Part shown: piece by piece, positions 35,027 to 42,754 of the stretch
Layout of the letters: each line of letters opens with the position of its first letter
How positions within the stretch are numbered: position 1 is the first letter of the stretch
Assembly: GCA_029562975.1 (NCBI GenBank)
Contig: JAKQTR010000006.1
Span: 1 to 64,000, forward strand
Source of the DNA: Acidobacteriota bacterium
GTDB lineage: Bacteria > Acidobacteriota > Vicinamibacteria > Vicinamibacterales > JAKQTR01
Direction of reading: 5' to 3'
Length of the DNA: 64,000 bases
Made by a program: the position numbers and the translations under genes
Notes under the pieces: generated by a model
What the model was told of the DNA's origin: nothing
Database searches by the model: none
What the model saw: the letters and a program-made list of their open reading frames with translations, nothing else

Positions 35027-35739
35027 GAGCGCCGCCGCGTGGCGGGCGCCTTCGCCCGCGAGGCCTTCGTGCGGGCCGGCTTGCGCGCGGCGCGGGCCGG
35101 GGCCGGACGGGCGGGCCGCCGCCGGTAGTCGCACATCGCCGCCGCCGCGCACTGCCGGCAGAGCGGTTCGCTCTTGCAAATCCGCCGGCCGTGAAGGATC
35201 AGCGTGTCCGAGGCCAGCGTCCACAAGGCCGGCGGCAGGGCGCCCGTCAGCTGCTGCTCCACCCGCTCGGGATCGTCGGACGTGGCCATGCCAAGGCGCG
35301 CGCTGACGCGCAGCACGTGCCGATCCACCGGGAAGCCGGGCACGCCGAGGGCGTGGCCGAGCACGACGTTCGCCGTCTTGCGGCCCACGCCCGGCAGCCT
35401 GACCAGCGCTTCCATGGTCCGCGGCACCTCGCCGCCGTGGCGTTCGACGAGCGCGGCCGACATGCCGACCAGCGCGCGGGCCTTCTGCCGGTAGAAGCCC
35501 GTCGCGTGGACGAGGCGCTCGACCTCCTCGAGCGGCGCGGTGGCGAGGGCGCCGGCATCGGGGTACGCGGCAAACAGCGCGGGCGTGACGCGGTTCACGC
35601 CCGCGTCGGTCGACTGCGCCGAGAGGATCGTGGCGACGAGCAGCTCGAAGGGGGTCGCGTAGCGGAGCTCGGTGTCGGCGCCGGGGTGCTGGCGCGCGAG
35701 CACGTCGATGATCGCCCGGACATCCTCCGCCGTCTTCAC
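35023..35739 (-). CDS. nth: Endonuclease III (DNA glycosylase/AP lyase)
   Basis: Removes oxidised pyrimidines in base-excision repair. 238 residues: helix-hairpin-helix LPGVGRKTANVVL with the catalytic Lys, FPVDRHVLRV with the catalytic Asp, and a C-terminal 4Fe-4S cluster loop CKSEPLCRQCAAAAMC. The cluster spacing is C-x5-C-x2-C-x5-C, one residue shorter in the first gap than the usual C-x6-C. A basic Ala/Arg/Lys-rich tail of about 30 residues follows. Co-oriented with the metalloprotease, rsmA and DUF3467 genes. Confidence 0.93.
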   Translation of the reverse strand: MKTAEDVRAIIDVLARQHPGADTELRYATPFELLVATILSAQSTDAGVNRVTPALFAAYPDAGALATAPLEEVERLVHATGFYRQKARALVGMSAALVERHGGEVPRTMEALVRLPGVGRKTANVVLGHALGVPGFPVDRHVLRVSARLGMATSDDPERVEQQLTGALPPALWTLASDTLILHGRRICKSEPLCRQCAAAAMCDYRRRPARPAPARAARKPARTKASRAKAPATRRRS

Positions 35740-35740
35740 G

Positions 35741-36058
35741 CTAGTGCACCGGTCCTTTGAGGTGCCCGCCGGCGGCCTGGGCGTCGTTGTAGGCGCGCAG
35801 CTGCTCCTGCAGGGCCGCCGCGAGGCTCGCCACGATCTGCACGGGGACGACGACGCGCGCGCGCACCGGCGCCCGGATGACGTGCTCGTCCTGGGCCGCC
35901 TGCACGTCGCGCTCCGACAGCGGCTGCACCTCGCAGAACGTCAGCGTGAAGTCGAACGGCGTGTGCGAGACGCCGCAGAAGTTCGCGTACGTCCGCGGCG
36001 TGTCGGGCGCGTCGGCGGGCACGATGGTGAAGTTCACCTGGCGCGGCTGTTCAGCCAT
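35741..36058 (-). CDS. DUF3467 family protein
   Basis: 105 residues. The pattern TPRTYANFCGVSHTPFDFTLTFCEVQPL followed by VVVPVQIVASLAAALQEQL resembles DUF3467 proteins (Y-x-N-x-x-x-V-x-x-x-x-x-D-F-x-L-x-F; ending in a (S/T)P-x-x-A-x-x-L helix). Function unknown; the family is soluble and short. It lies 1 bp upstream of nth and downstream of lexA in the same direction. Confidence 0.75.
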   Translation of the reverse strand: MAEQPRQVNFTIVPADAPDTPRTYANFCGVSHTPFDFTLTFCEVQPLSERDVQAAQDEHVIRAPVRARVVVPVQIVASLAAALQEQLRAYNDAQAAGGHLKGPVH

Positions 36059-36101
36059 GAGTCACTCTCCGCTGCGCGACCGGCGCGCGTCAGGGCCGGC
36101 G

Positions 36102-36710
36102 TCAGTACCTCCGCATGACGCCGACCACGACGCCCTGGATCTGCACGTCCCCGGCCGCCACGACAATCGGCTGCATCGCCGGGTTGGCGGGCTGAAGCCG
36201 GATGGTGCCATTCTCCCGGTAGAACTTCTTCAGCGTGACGTCCGATCCGCCGAGGAGCGCGATGACCATCTCGCCGTTGTCGGCGGTCTTGCGGTCCTCG
36301 ACGATGACGAAATCCCCGTCCCGGATGTGCTCGTCGATCATCGAGTCGCCCCGCACCTTGAGCACGTAGGTGTCGCGCTTGCCGACCAGATCGTCGGGCA
36401 CCGCGATCGTCTCGGGCGTCGCGACCGCCTCGATGGGCACGCCGGCCGCAACGTACCCCAGCAGGGGCAGCTCGAGGACGCGGCCTCCGCCCCGCGTCGG
36501 CACCATCTCGACCGAGCGGCTCCGGTTCCACGCCCGCCGGATGAACCCTTTCTCCTGCAGGTTCGTCAGGTGCTTGTGCACCGTCGCGAGCGACGACAGG
36601 CCGAACCGCCGCCCGATCTCCTCGAGGCTCGGCGCGTAGCCGTGCTGCTGGATGAACTCTCCGAGGTAGTCGAGGATCTCGCGCTGCCGTTTCGTGAGTG
36701 GAAGTGCCAC
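36102..36710 (-). CDS. lexA: LexA repressor
   Basis: SOS repressor with self-cleavage. 202 residues: N-terminal winged helix-turn-helix (TKRQREILDYLGEFI; SSLATVHKHLTNLQEKG) and S24 protease domain. The cleavage site is Ala89-Gly90 (YVAAGVPIE), the nucleophile Ser123 (RGDSMID) and the general base Lys161 (VTLKKFYRE). GTG start at 36710, preceded by GGAGGGCGG. A strong promoter (TTGACT-17-GACAAT) lies upstream, divergent from an ECF sigma gene. DUF3467 and nth follow in the same direction, so repair gene nth could share SOS control, but this is inference. Confidence 0.95.
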   Translation of the reverse strand: MALPLTKRQREILDYLGEFIQQHGYAPSLEEIGRRFGLSSLATVHKHLTNLQEKGFIRRAWNRSRSVEMVPTRGGGRVLELPLLGYVAAGVPIEAVATPETIAVPDDLVGKRDTYVLKVRGDSMIDEHIRDGDFVIVEDRKTADNGEMVIALLGGSDVTLKKFYRENGTIRLQPANPAMQPIVVAAGDVQIQGVVVGVMRRY

Positions 36711-36742
36711 CTGTCCGCCCTCCTCGCCGCACCGGCCCGAGA

Positions 36743-36782
36743 GGTGCACCGATATTGTCCGCAAAGGAAAGGCGAAAGTCAA
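36743..36782 (-). promoter_or_regulatory. lexA promoter with palindrome at the predicted start site
   Basis: On the minus strand TTGACT (36777-36782) and GACAAT (36754-36759) are spaced by 17 bp. The perfect palindrome GGTGCACC (36743-36750) lies at the expected transcription start, a position suited to an autoregulatory operator. Whether LexA binds it is untested. Confidence 0.55.
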
Positions 36783-36909
36783 CCTGCGGCCGGACGCCGC
36801 ACACGGCACTCCGGCCGCCCGGCGCGCCGAAGGGACTACCATGGGCGTGCGCTGTGACGTTCCGACCGCGACGCGGTCTAATCCGTCGAGAGCCGGAGAC
36901 GCGAGACCG

Positions 36910-37566
36910 ATGTCGACCCGAGCCGCGGCATGCTGGGCAGGCGGCATCCGACCGGAGTGGACGCTGACCGTGGCAGCATCGACCGACCCGCCGCCGCCCA
37001 GCCCGGAGGCGCTCGCCGCCCTCGGCGACCGTGCGCTCGTGCGGATCTGTCTGGAAGGGCGGCCGGAGGCCTTCGACGCGCTTGTCGAGCGCTATCAGCG
37101 GGCGGTGTACCGGCTGTGCCGCCGTTTCGCGCCAGCCCACGAGGACGCCCTGGACTTGTCGCAGGAGGTCTTCCTTCGGGCGTTCAAGGGGCTGGACCGC
37201 TTCCGCGGCGACGCGGCGCTCTCCACGTGGCTCTACCGCATCGCGGTCAACGTCTGTCTGAACCGCGCGGCGGCCCGGCCGCCGCGCGCCGTGCCGCTCG
37301 ACGCTGCCGCGCCGCTGGCGGCGGGTGAGGAAGACGCAGCTGCCCGCCTCGAGCGGCGCGGACGGCGCGACCGCGTCAGGGCCGCCATTGCGAGGCTCCC
37401 GGCGCGGCAGCGTGCCACGATCATCCTTCGCGTCTACCACGAACTGCCGCACGAGGAGATCGCAGCCGTGCTCGGCACGACGGTCGGGGCTTCGAAGGCC
37501 AACCTGTTTCACGCGCTCCGCAGCCTCAAGCGGCGGCTGTCCGGCGACGGAACGGAGGGGCGATGA
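36910..37566 (+). CDS. ECF RNA polymerase sigma factor
   Basis: 218 residues with region 2 (YQRAVYRLCRRFAPAHEDALDLSQEVFLRAFKGLDRF, split here only by reading; then LSTWLYRIAVNVCLNRA) and region 4 (IARLPARQRATIILRVYHELPHEEIAAVLGTTVGASKANL). ATG 36910 has GGAGA upstream and TCTAAT further up as a candidate -10; GTG 36970 is an alternative start. The stop overlaps the anti-sigma gene by 4 bp. It is divergent from lexA and shares a 199-bp promoter region. Confidence 0.88.
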   Translation: MSTRAAACWAGGIRPEWTLTVAASTDPPPPSPEALAALGDRALVRICLEGRPEAFDALVERYQRAVYRLCRRFAPAHEDALDLSQEVFLRAFKGLDRFRGDAALSTWLYRIAVNVCLNRAAARPPRAVPLDAAAPLAAGEEDAAARLERRGRRDRVRAAIARLPARQRATIILRVYHELPHEEIAAVLGTTVGASKANLFHALRSLKRRLSGDGTEGR

Positions 37567-38186
37567 GGCATCTCAGCCCCGGAGAGCTCATCGACGCGGC
37601 GGAGGGACACGCCGCGGCTCGCGCGACGGCGCACACGGAGGCCTGCGAGGCATGCCGACGCCAGGTGGCGTCGTTGCGTGAGGCGCTGGCGGCGTTGCGC
37701 GACGTTCCCGACGACGAGCCGTCGCCGCTCGCGTGGGACCTTCTGGCCGCGAGAATCGGCCGGGCGGTCCGCGAGGCTGGTGCGCCGAAGCCGTGGTGGG
37801 CGGCCTGGGGCTGGCGCTTCGCGCCGCTCCTGATGGTGGCGGTGCTTGCCGCCACCGCCGGCGTCGGCGTCACCCTGTGGCACCAGCGTGCGGCGAGCGG
37901 ATCGGCAGCCTCGGCCGGCGCGGTGCCGGGCGCGGACGAGGCCCTCGCGCAGGACGCCGACGGAGACGAGCGGGCCGCGGAGGATCCGTCGTGGTCCCTC
38001 GTGAGCGATCTCTCCGCCGGCATCAGCCTGGACGATGCAGCGGACGTGGGCGGCTTGCCGCCACTCGGCGGATCGGAGCGCGCGCTGTGGCAGCTCAGCA
38101 GCGACGAGCGCCGGACGCTGGCGTCGATTCTCGAGGCGGAACTGGCGGAGTCGGCCGCCGCCGCTCCCATCATCCCAGGGGTGTGA
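37563..38186 (+). CDS. Anti-sigma factor with zinc-finger motif
   Basis: 207 residues. The N-terminus MRHLSPGELIDAAEG and AHTEACEACRRQV give a zf-HC2 H-x3-C-x2-C site. One transmembrane helix (about 80-100, LLMVAVLAATAGVGVTLW) leads to an acidic Ala/Asp-rich periplasmic part without known domain. Co-transcribed with the sigma gene (ATGA overlap) and followed 12 bp later by a periplasmic coiled-coil protein, which could be its signal input. Confidence 0.82.
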   Translation: MRHLSPGELIDAAEGHAAARATAHTEACEACRRQVASLREALAALRDVPDDEPSPLAWDLLAARIGRAVREAGAPKPWWAAWGWRFAPLLMVAVLAATAGVGVTLWHQRAASGSAASAGAVPGADEALAQDADGDERAAEDPSWSLVSDLSAGISLDDAADVGGLPPLGGSERALWQLSSDERRTLASILEAELAESAAAAPIIPGV

Positions 38187-38198
38187 GGACTGACGGCG

Positions 38199-38786
38199 AT
38201 GCACAAGCGTCTCGGACGAACGATGCTGGCAGCGGCGATTGCCGCCGCCGTGGGGTTGCCGGATCCGGCCTCCGCAGCGCAGGGCCGCGCCGCCGGAGCC
38301 GCCGGCGGCGGCGATCGGCCGAGGGCCGGCCAGAGCCGCGCGCAGGCGGGCGCGCCCTCGGACGTGGATGTCGCCGAACTCCAGCGCCTCTTCGACGCGT
38401 ACTTCGTGAGGCAGGCCCAGCGCGCCCTGGAACTCGACGACACGCAGTTCGGCCGGGTGCTTCCGAGGCTGAGGCACCTCCAGGACGTCCGGCGGCGCCA
38501 CGACCGCGAGCGCCAGCGCCACATCACCGCGCTGTCGCGGCTGAGCGCGCGGGCGGACGGGGACGTGCGCGGGCTGCGAGAACGGCTTCGGGCCCTGGAG
38601 GATCTCGACCTCCGGGCCGACGCTGAACTCCGGCGCGCCTACGAGGATCTGGACCGCCAGCTGGACGTGCGCCGCCAGGCGCGCTTCCGCGTGTTCGAGC
38701 AGAACATGGAACGGCGGAAGCTGCAGCTGATGCTGCGGGCGCGCCGGGGAGACTCGCTGTCTTCCCCGGCGGCCCGGCGTCCCTGA
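38199..38786 (+). CDS. Periplasmic coiled-coil protein, Spy/CpxP-like
   Basis: 195 residues: signal peptide (about 1-26, cut near ASAA), then a long Arg/Leu-rich helical region (LQRLFDAYFVRQAQRALELDDTQF; RLRALEDLDLRADAELRRAY; RQARFRVFEQNMERRKLQLML). The early helix ELDDTQFGRVLPRL resembles the L-T-x-x-Q-x-x-x-(I/L) element of Spy/CpxP and heavy-metal-sensor proteins. No LTxxQ motif copy is exact, so the family call is tentative. Third gene of the ECF cassette; likely a sensor or chaperone acting on the anti-sigma periplasmic domain. Confidence 0.65.
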   Translation: MHKRLGRTMLAAAIAAAVGLPDPASAAQGRAAGAAGGGDRPRAGQSRAQAGAPSDVDVAELQRLFDAYFVRQAQRALELDDTQFGRVLPRLRHLQDVRRRHDRERQRHITALSRLSARADGDVRGLRERLRALEDLDLRADAELRRAYEDLDRQLDVRRQARFRVFEQNMERRKLQLMLRARRGDSLSSPAARRP

Positions 38787-38862
38787 GGATTCCTGGCCGC
38801 CGCACCGGCCGGCGCTCAGGACGGCGCCGAGGATTGCACGTCTGTTCCCCCCGGATCCGGGC

Positions 38863-38868
38863 TAGACT
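38863..38868 (+). promoter_or_regulatory. -10 box of the exported protein gene (near-leaderless)
   Basis: TAGACT, 6 bp before the GTG start at 38875, predicts an mRNA that begins at the start codon. No -35 at 17 bp; TTGCAC lies at a 23-bp distance. Confidence 0.4.
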
Positions 38869-38874
38869 CGGGTC

Positions 38875-39489
38875 GTGCTGCGATTCTTCGCGGTGATCGG
38901 CGCGGGTCTCTGCTTGGCCGTCAGCCCCGTTCAGGACCGGCGCCCTGTGCGGGAGCCGCTCGCGCCGTCCGACGCGGCGCGCTTCGCCGCGAAGTGGGCC
39001 GGCGTCGTCGCCAGGGGCGACGTGCCTGCGGCGCGCCGCCGGCAGGGCGTGCAGACGACGGTCACCGAGACCGAATTCAACGCGTACCTCCGCTTCACGG
39101 CGAAGGATGCGATTCCCGCCGGCATCGTCAATCCGTACGTGTTCGCCCTGGGCAATGGCCGGCTCGCGGGCGAGGCGACGGTGGATCTCGACGCCGTCCG
39201 TCTGTCGCGGCCGCGCGGCGTCTTCGACTTCGCGCAGCTGCTTCGCGGACAGGTCGCGGTGACGGTTGCAGGCGTGCTCCGGTCGGAGAGAGGCGCGGCC
39301 CGGCTCGATCTGGAATCGGCCACTGCCGGCGGCTTCGCGCTCCCCAAGCCGCTGCTGCAGGAACTGGTGTCGTTCTACACGCGCACCGCGTCGAACCCCG
39401 CTGGGGTGAGCCTCGACGCGCCATTCGCCCTTCCCTCCGGCATTCGCGAGATCGCCGTGCAGGTGCGGAAGGCCGTCATTACCCAGTGA
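38875..39489 (+). CDS. Exported protein of unknown function
   Basis: 204 residues starting at GTG. A short signal peptide (FFAVIGAGLCLAVSP) is followed by a soluble beta-rich domain (VTETEFNAYLRFTAKDAIP; LAGEATVDLDAVRL; VAVTVAGVLRSERGAARLDL). A region of this shape (conserved N-A-Y-L; amphipathic beta strands) recalls lipid-binding or AsmA-like folds, but I cannot assign a family. Its stop overlaps the recG start by 4 bp (GTGA), so it is translationally coupled to recG. Confidence 0.72.
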   Translation: MLRFFAVIGAGLCLAVSPVQDRRPVREPLAPSDAARFAAKWAGVVARGDVPAARRRQGVQTTVTETEFNAYLRFTAKDAIPAGIVNPYVFALGNGRLAGEATVDLDAVRLSRPRGVFDFAQLLRGQVAVTVAGVLRSERGAARLDLESATAGGFALPKPLLQELVSFYTRTASNPAGVSLDAPFALPSGIREIAVQVRKAVITQ

Positions 39490-41570
39490 CGCTGGACACG
39501 CCGCTTGCCTCGCTCAAGGGCGTCGGCCCGAGGCGGGCAGCCGACTTGGCCGCGGCGGGCCTGCACGCGGTGGGCGACCTGCTGGCGCGGTTTCCGTTGC
39601 GGTACGACGACCGCGCGCGGTTCCGGGACGCCGCGTCGGTGCGCGACGGGCAGTGGGTCACCGTCGCCGGGTCCGTGGCGTCGTGCGGGCTCAGGCTGAC
39701 GCGGAGGCGCGGCTTCAAGCTGTTCGAGGCTGTCGTGCGCGACCAGAGCGGCCCGCTGCGGGCCGTCTGGCTGAACCAGCCGTTCATGGCCAGCGTGATC
39801 AGCCGCGGCGCGGAGGTCATCCTCTACGGGAGAGCCGAGCGCCGCGCGGACGGAAGCCTGCAGCTCACCAACCCGCAGTACGAACTGCCTGCCCGGGGCG
39901 AGCGGGGCTCGCTCCATACGGGGCGGATCGTGCCGATCTACGAGAAGGCCGGCTGCGTCACATGCCGGATGCAGCGGGCGCTCGTGCGCGACGCGCTGGA
40001 TCGCCTTCCGGCCGATGCGCCCGACCTGCTGCCCGAGTGGCTGCGCGGCGAACTCGGACTGCCCGGCTGGCGGGAGGCCGTGGAGGCCGCGCACTTCCCG
40101 CCGGAAGGGGCGCCGCTCGAGGCGCTCAACGCGTTTCGCACTCCCGCGCAGATCCGACTGATCTTCGAGGAGTGCCTCCTGTTCCAGGTCGGGCTCGCCT
40201 TGCGCAGGCGCCGGGCCGACGCCGAACGGAAGCCGGTCGTGCCGGCCGTCAACGACCGCGTGCGGGCGGCGGCGCGGGCGGTGCTGCCGTTCAGGCTGAC
40301 CGCAGGCCAGCGCCAGGCGCTGAAGGAGATCGTCGCGGACATGGCGCAGCCCCGGCCCATGCAGCGCCTCCTGCAGGGCGATGTTGGCGCCGGCAAGACC
40401 ATCGTCGCGCTCCTCGCCGCCGTCGTGGCCATGGAGAACGGCCTCCAGGTGGCCTTCATGGCGCCCACCGAGGTGCTCGCCGAGCAGCACTTCCTCACAA
40501 TCCGGCGGCACCTCGAGCCGTCGAGGTTCACCGTGGAGCTGCTGACGGGCTCGACCCCGGCCATCGAGCGCAGGCGCATCGTCGAGGGCCTGGCGTCCGG
40601 GCGGGTGCCCTTCGTCGTCGGGACCCACGCGCTCGTGCAGCAGGATGTCGTCTTCTCGCAGCTCGGGCTCGCGGTGGTCGACGAGCAGCACCGGTTCGGC
40701 GTCATGCAGCGCGCCGGGCTCCGGGAGAAGGGCTGGCGCCCCGATCTGCTCGTGATGACAGCCACGCCCATCCCGCGCACGCTGGCGCTGACCGTCTACG
40801 GCGACCTCGACGTGTCGGCGATCCGCGATCTGCCGCCGGGCCGTCAGCCCGTGCGCACACTGGTGCTCCCGGAGTCGAGGCGCGACGAGGCGCATCGGGT
40901 CGTCCGCGGGGAACTGGCGGCCGGACGGCAGGCGTACATCGTGTATCCCCTGGTGGAGGTCTCGGCGAAAATCGACGTGCGGGCCGCGACCGAGATGGCC
41001 GATCACTTGGCGGCCGTGGTCTTTCCCGAGTACCGCCTGGGCCTGCTGCACGGGCGCCTGCGGCCGGAAGAGAAGGACCGCGTGATGAGGGCCTTCGCGG
41101 CCGGCGACGTGCACGTGCTCGTGGCGACGACGGTCATCGAAGTCGGGATCGACGTACCGAACGCGACGGTGATGCTCGTCGAACACGCGGAGCGGTTCGG
41201 GCTGGCGCAGCTGCATCAGTTGCGCGGGCGCGTGGGGCGTGGCCCCCACCCGTCGGCCTGCCTTCTCGTGCACCAGGAGCCCCTCGGAGAGGGCGGCGAG
41301 GCCCGGCTCCGCGCCCTCGCCCAGACCACCGACGGGTTCGTCATCGCCGAGCGGGACCTCGACCTGCGCGGGCCCGGGGACGTGTTCGGCCTCCGGCAAT
41401 CGGGAATGCCGACGCTGCGCTCGGGCGACCTCCTCCGGGACCGGGACATCATGGAGCAGGCGAGGCGGATCGCGCGGGACCTGCTGGAGCGGGGCCCGGC
41501 GGCGAGCGCAATCGTGGCGGAAGCCCGACGGAGCTGGTCCGGCCGGTTCGGCCTGGCGAGCGTCGGCTGA
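39486..41570 (+). CDS. recG: ATP-dependent DNA helicase RecG
   Basis: Reverses stalled replication forks and branch-migrates recombination intermediates. 694 residues: N-terminal wedge/OB domain (about 1-190, ASLKGVGPRRAADL, FPLRYDDR, VAGSVASCGLRLTRRRGFKLF), then superfamily 2 helicase motifs LLQGDVGAGKTIVALLAA (I), MAPTEVLAEQH (Ia), VVDEQHRFGV (II, DEQH), MTATPIPRTLALT (III), VATTVIEVGIDVPNAT (V) and LHQLRGRVGRG (VI). Start GTG 39486 overlaps the preceding gene; VTLDTPLASLKG then matches the family N-terminus. The typical Ser in GDVGSGKT is Ala. Confidence 0.95.
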   Translation: MTLDTPLASLKGVGPRRAADLAAAGLHAVGDLLARFPLRYDDRARFRDAASVRDGQWVTVAGSVASCGLRLTRRRGFKLFEAVVRDQSGPLRAVWLNQPFMASVISRGAEVILYGRAERRADGSLQLTNPQYELPARGERGSLHTGRIVPIYEKAGCVTCRMQRALVRDALDRLPADAPDLLPEWLRGELGLPGWREAVEAAHFPPEGAPLEALNAFRTPAQIRLIFEECLLFQVGLALRRRRADAERKPVVPAVNDRVRAAARAVLPFRLTAGQRQALKEIVADMAQPRPMQRLLQGDVGAGKTIVALLAAVVAMENGLQVAFMAPTEVLAEQHFLTIRRHLEPSRFTVELLTGSTPAIERRRIVEGLASGRVPFVVGTHALVQQDVVFSQLGLAVVDEQHRFGVMQRAGLREKGWRPDLLVMTATPIPRTLALTVYGDLDVSAIRDLPPGRQPVRTLVLPESRRDEAHRVVRGELAAGRQAYIVYPLVEVSAKIDVRAATEMADHLAAVVFPEYRLGLLHGRLRPEEKDRVMRAFAAGDVHVLVATTVIEVGIDVPNATVMLVEHAERFGLAQLHQLRGRVGRGPHPSACLLVHQEPLGEGGEARLRALAQTTDGFVIAERDLDLRGPGDVFGLRQSGMPTLRSGDLLRDRDIMEQARRIARDLLERGPAASAIVAEARRSWSGRFGLASVG

Positions 41571-41612
41571 GGGCGAACCGGGCGGGCCGCCGGGGCGGGA
41601 CGGGAGGGGCGG

Positions 41613-42188
41613 ATGCGCGTCATCGCGGGCCGGTACAAGGGCCGCCGGCTGGCGCAGCCGGCCTGGCCGGGGCTTCGGCCCACGTCGGACCGGCTCAAGG
41701 AGTCGGTGTTCGCCATCCTCGAGCCCGTGCTCGAGGGGGCGCGGGTGCTGGACGGGTTTGCCGGGTCCGGGGCGCTGGGCATCGAGGCGTTGAGCCGAGG
41801 GGCGTCGGAGGTGGTCTTCGTGGACGGGGACGCACGCGCGGCGGCGCTCATCGCGCGCAACCTGGCGCACTGCGGCATCACGCAGGGCTATGTTATGATG
41901 CGCGCCGAATTCGCGCAGGCGCTCGGCCGGCTGCCCGCCGGCACGCGGTTCGATCTCGCCCTGTTGGATCCCCCGTATGATCATGCGGGCCTGGACGCCG
42001 CGCTTGCCGCCGCCGCGGGACGGATGGCGGAGGGCGGCGTGATCGTGCTCGAGCACGCGACCCGGCGGCGGCCGCCCGGGCGGGCGGGCCGGTTTGCGGC
42101 GGGACGGCTCGTGTCCGCCGGCGACAGCAGCGTGACGTTCTACCGCGAGGCGCCGGCTCCGGCCGCCAGCGGGAGGGAGGGTCCATGA
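41613..42188 (+). CDS. rsmD: 16S rRNA guanine(966)-N2-methyltransferase
   Basis: 191 residues. MRVIAGRYKGRRL and PTSDRLKESVFAIL are family hallmarks; SAM motif I is VLDGFAGSGALGIEALSRGA and the catalytic DPPY motif is LLDPPYDHAGL. A Pro/Ala-rich tail is extra. Overlaps coaD by 4 bp (ATGA); rsmD-coaD is a very common pair. Confidence 0.93.
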   Translation: MRVIAGRYKGRRLAQPAWPGLRPTSDRLKESVFAILEPVLEGARVLDGFAGSGALGIEALSRGASEVVFVDGDARAAALIARNLAHCGITQGYVMMRAEFAQALGRLPAGTRFDLALLDPPYDHAGLDAALAAAAGRMAEGGVIVLEHATRRRPPGRAGRFAAGRLVSAGDSSVTFYREAPAPAASGREGP

Positions 42189-42682
42189 GCACACCTCGCG
42201 AACGGGTGGCCGTCTATCCCGGGTCGTTCGACCCGCTCACGAACGGGCACGTGGACATCATCCTGCGTGGGGCGCGCCTCTTCGACCGGATCGTTGTCGC
42301 GATCCTGCGGCACGCCGAGAAGACCCCCCTGTTCTCGGCGGCGGAGCGCGTCGCGATGGCGACCGAGGTGTTCCAGGATCACCCGAACGTCGAAGTCGAG
42401 TCCTTCGACGGGCTGCTGGTCGACTACGCCGAGCGGCGGCGGGCGCTGGCGATTGTGCGGGGACTGCGCGCGGTGTCGGACTTCGAGTACGAGCTGCAGA
42501 TGGCGCTGATGAACCGCCGGCTGGGCCCGGCCATCGAGACCGTGTTCATGATGCCGGCCGAGCAGTACACGTACGTCAGTTCGCGGCTGGTCAAGGAGGT
42601 CTTCGCCCTGGGCGCGCCGGTGACCGGCCTCGTGCCCGACCTGGTGGAGGCGCGCCTCCGCCAGAAGCGCGCGCGGTCCTAG
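42185..42682 (+). CDS. coaD: Phosphopantetheine adenylyltransferase
   Basis: Penultimate step of coenzyme A synthesis: ATP plus 4'-phosphopantetheine to dephospho-CoA. 165 residues, with the nucleotidyltransferase motif YPGSFDPLTNGHVDII (T/HxGH), VRGLRAVSDFEYELQMALMNR and the ISSRLVKE-like YVSSRLVKEVF. Standard length and motif order. Confidence 0.95.
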   Translation: MSTPRERVAVYPGSFDPLTNGHVDIILRGARLFDRIVVAILRHAEKTPLFSAAERVAMATEVFQDHPNVEVESFDGLLVDYAERRRALAIVRGLRAVSDFEYELQMALMNRRLGPAIETVFMMPAEQYTYVSSRLVKEVFALGAPVTGLVPDLVEARLRQKRARS

Positions 42683-42684
42683 GC

Positions 42685-42690
42685 TATAGT
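42685..42690 (+). promoter_or_regulatory. -10 box upstream of the aminotransferase-pckA pair
   Basis: TATAGT starts 2 bp after the coaD stop, 64 bp before ATG 42755. The start codon has a good AGGAG site (about 42745). No convincing -35 box. Confidence 0.4.
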
Positions 42691-42754
42691 GGGGCGCCGC
42701 CCCGCGGGCCGCGGTGCGGCCCGACCTTCCGAACACGCACAGACAGGAGCCACC

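Noticed and set aside
39375-42194. 939-codon minus-strand frame opposite recG and rsmD
   Set aside because: Antisense shadow of high-GC codons; no domain signal, whereas recG and rsmD are unmistakable.
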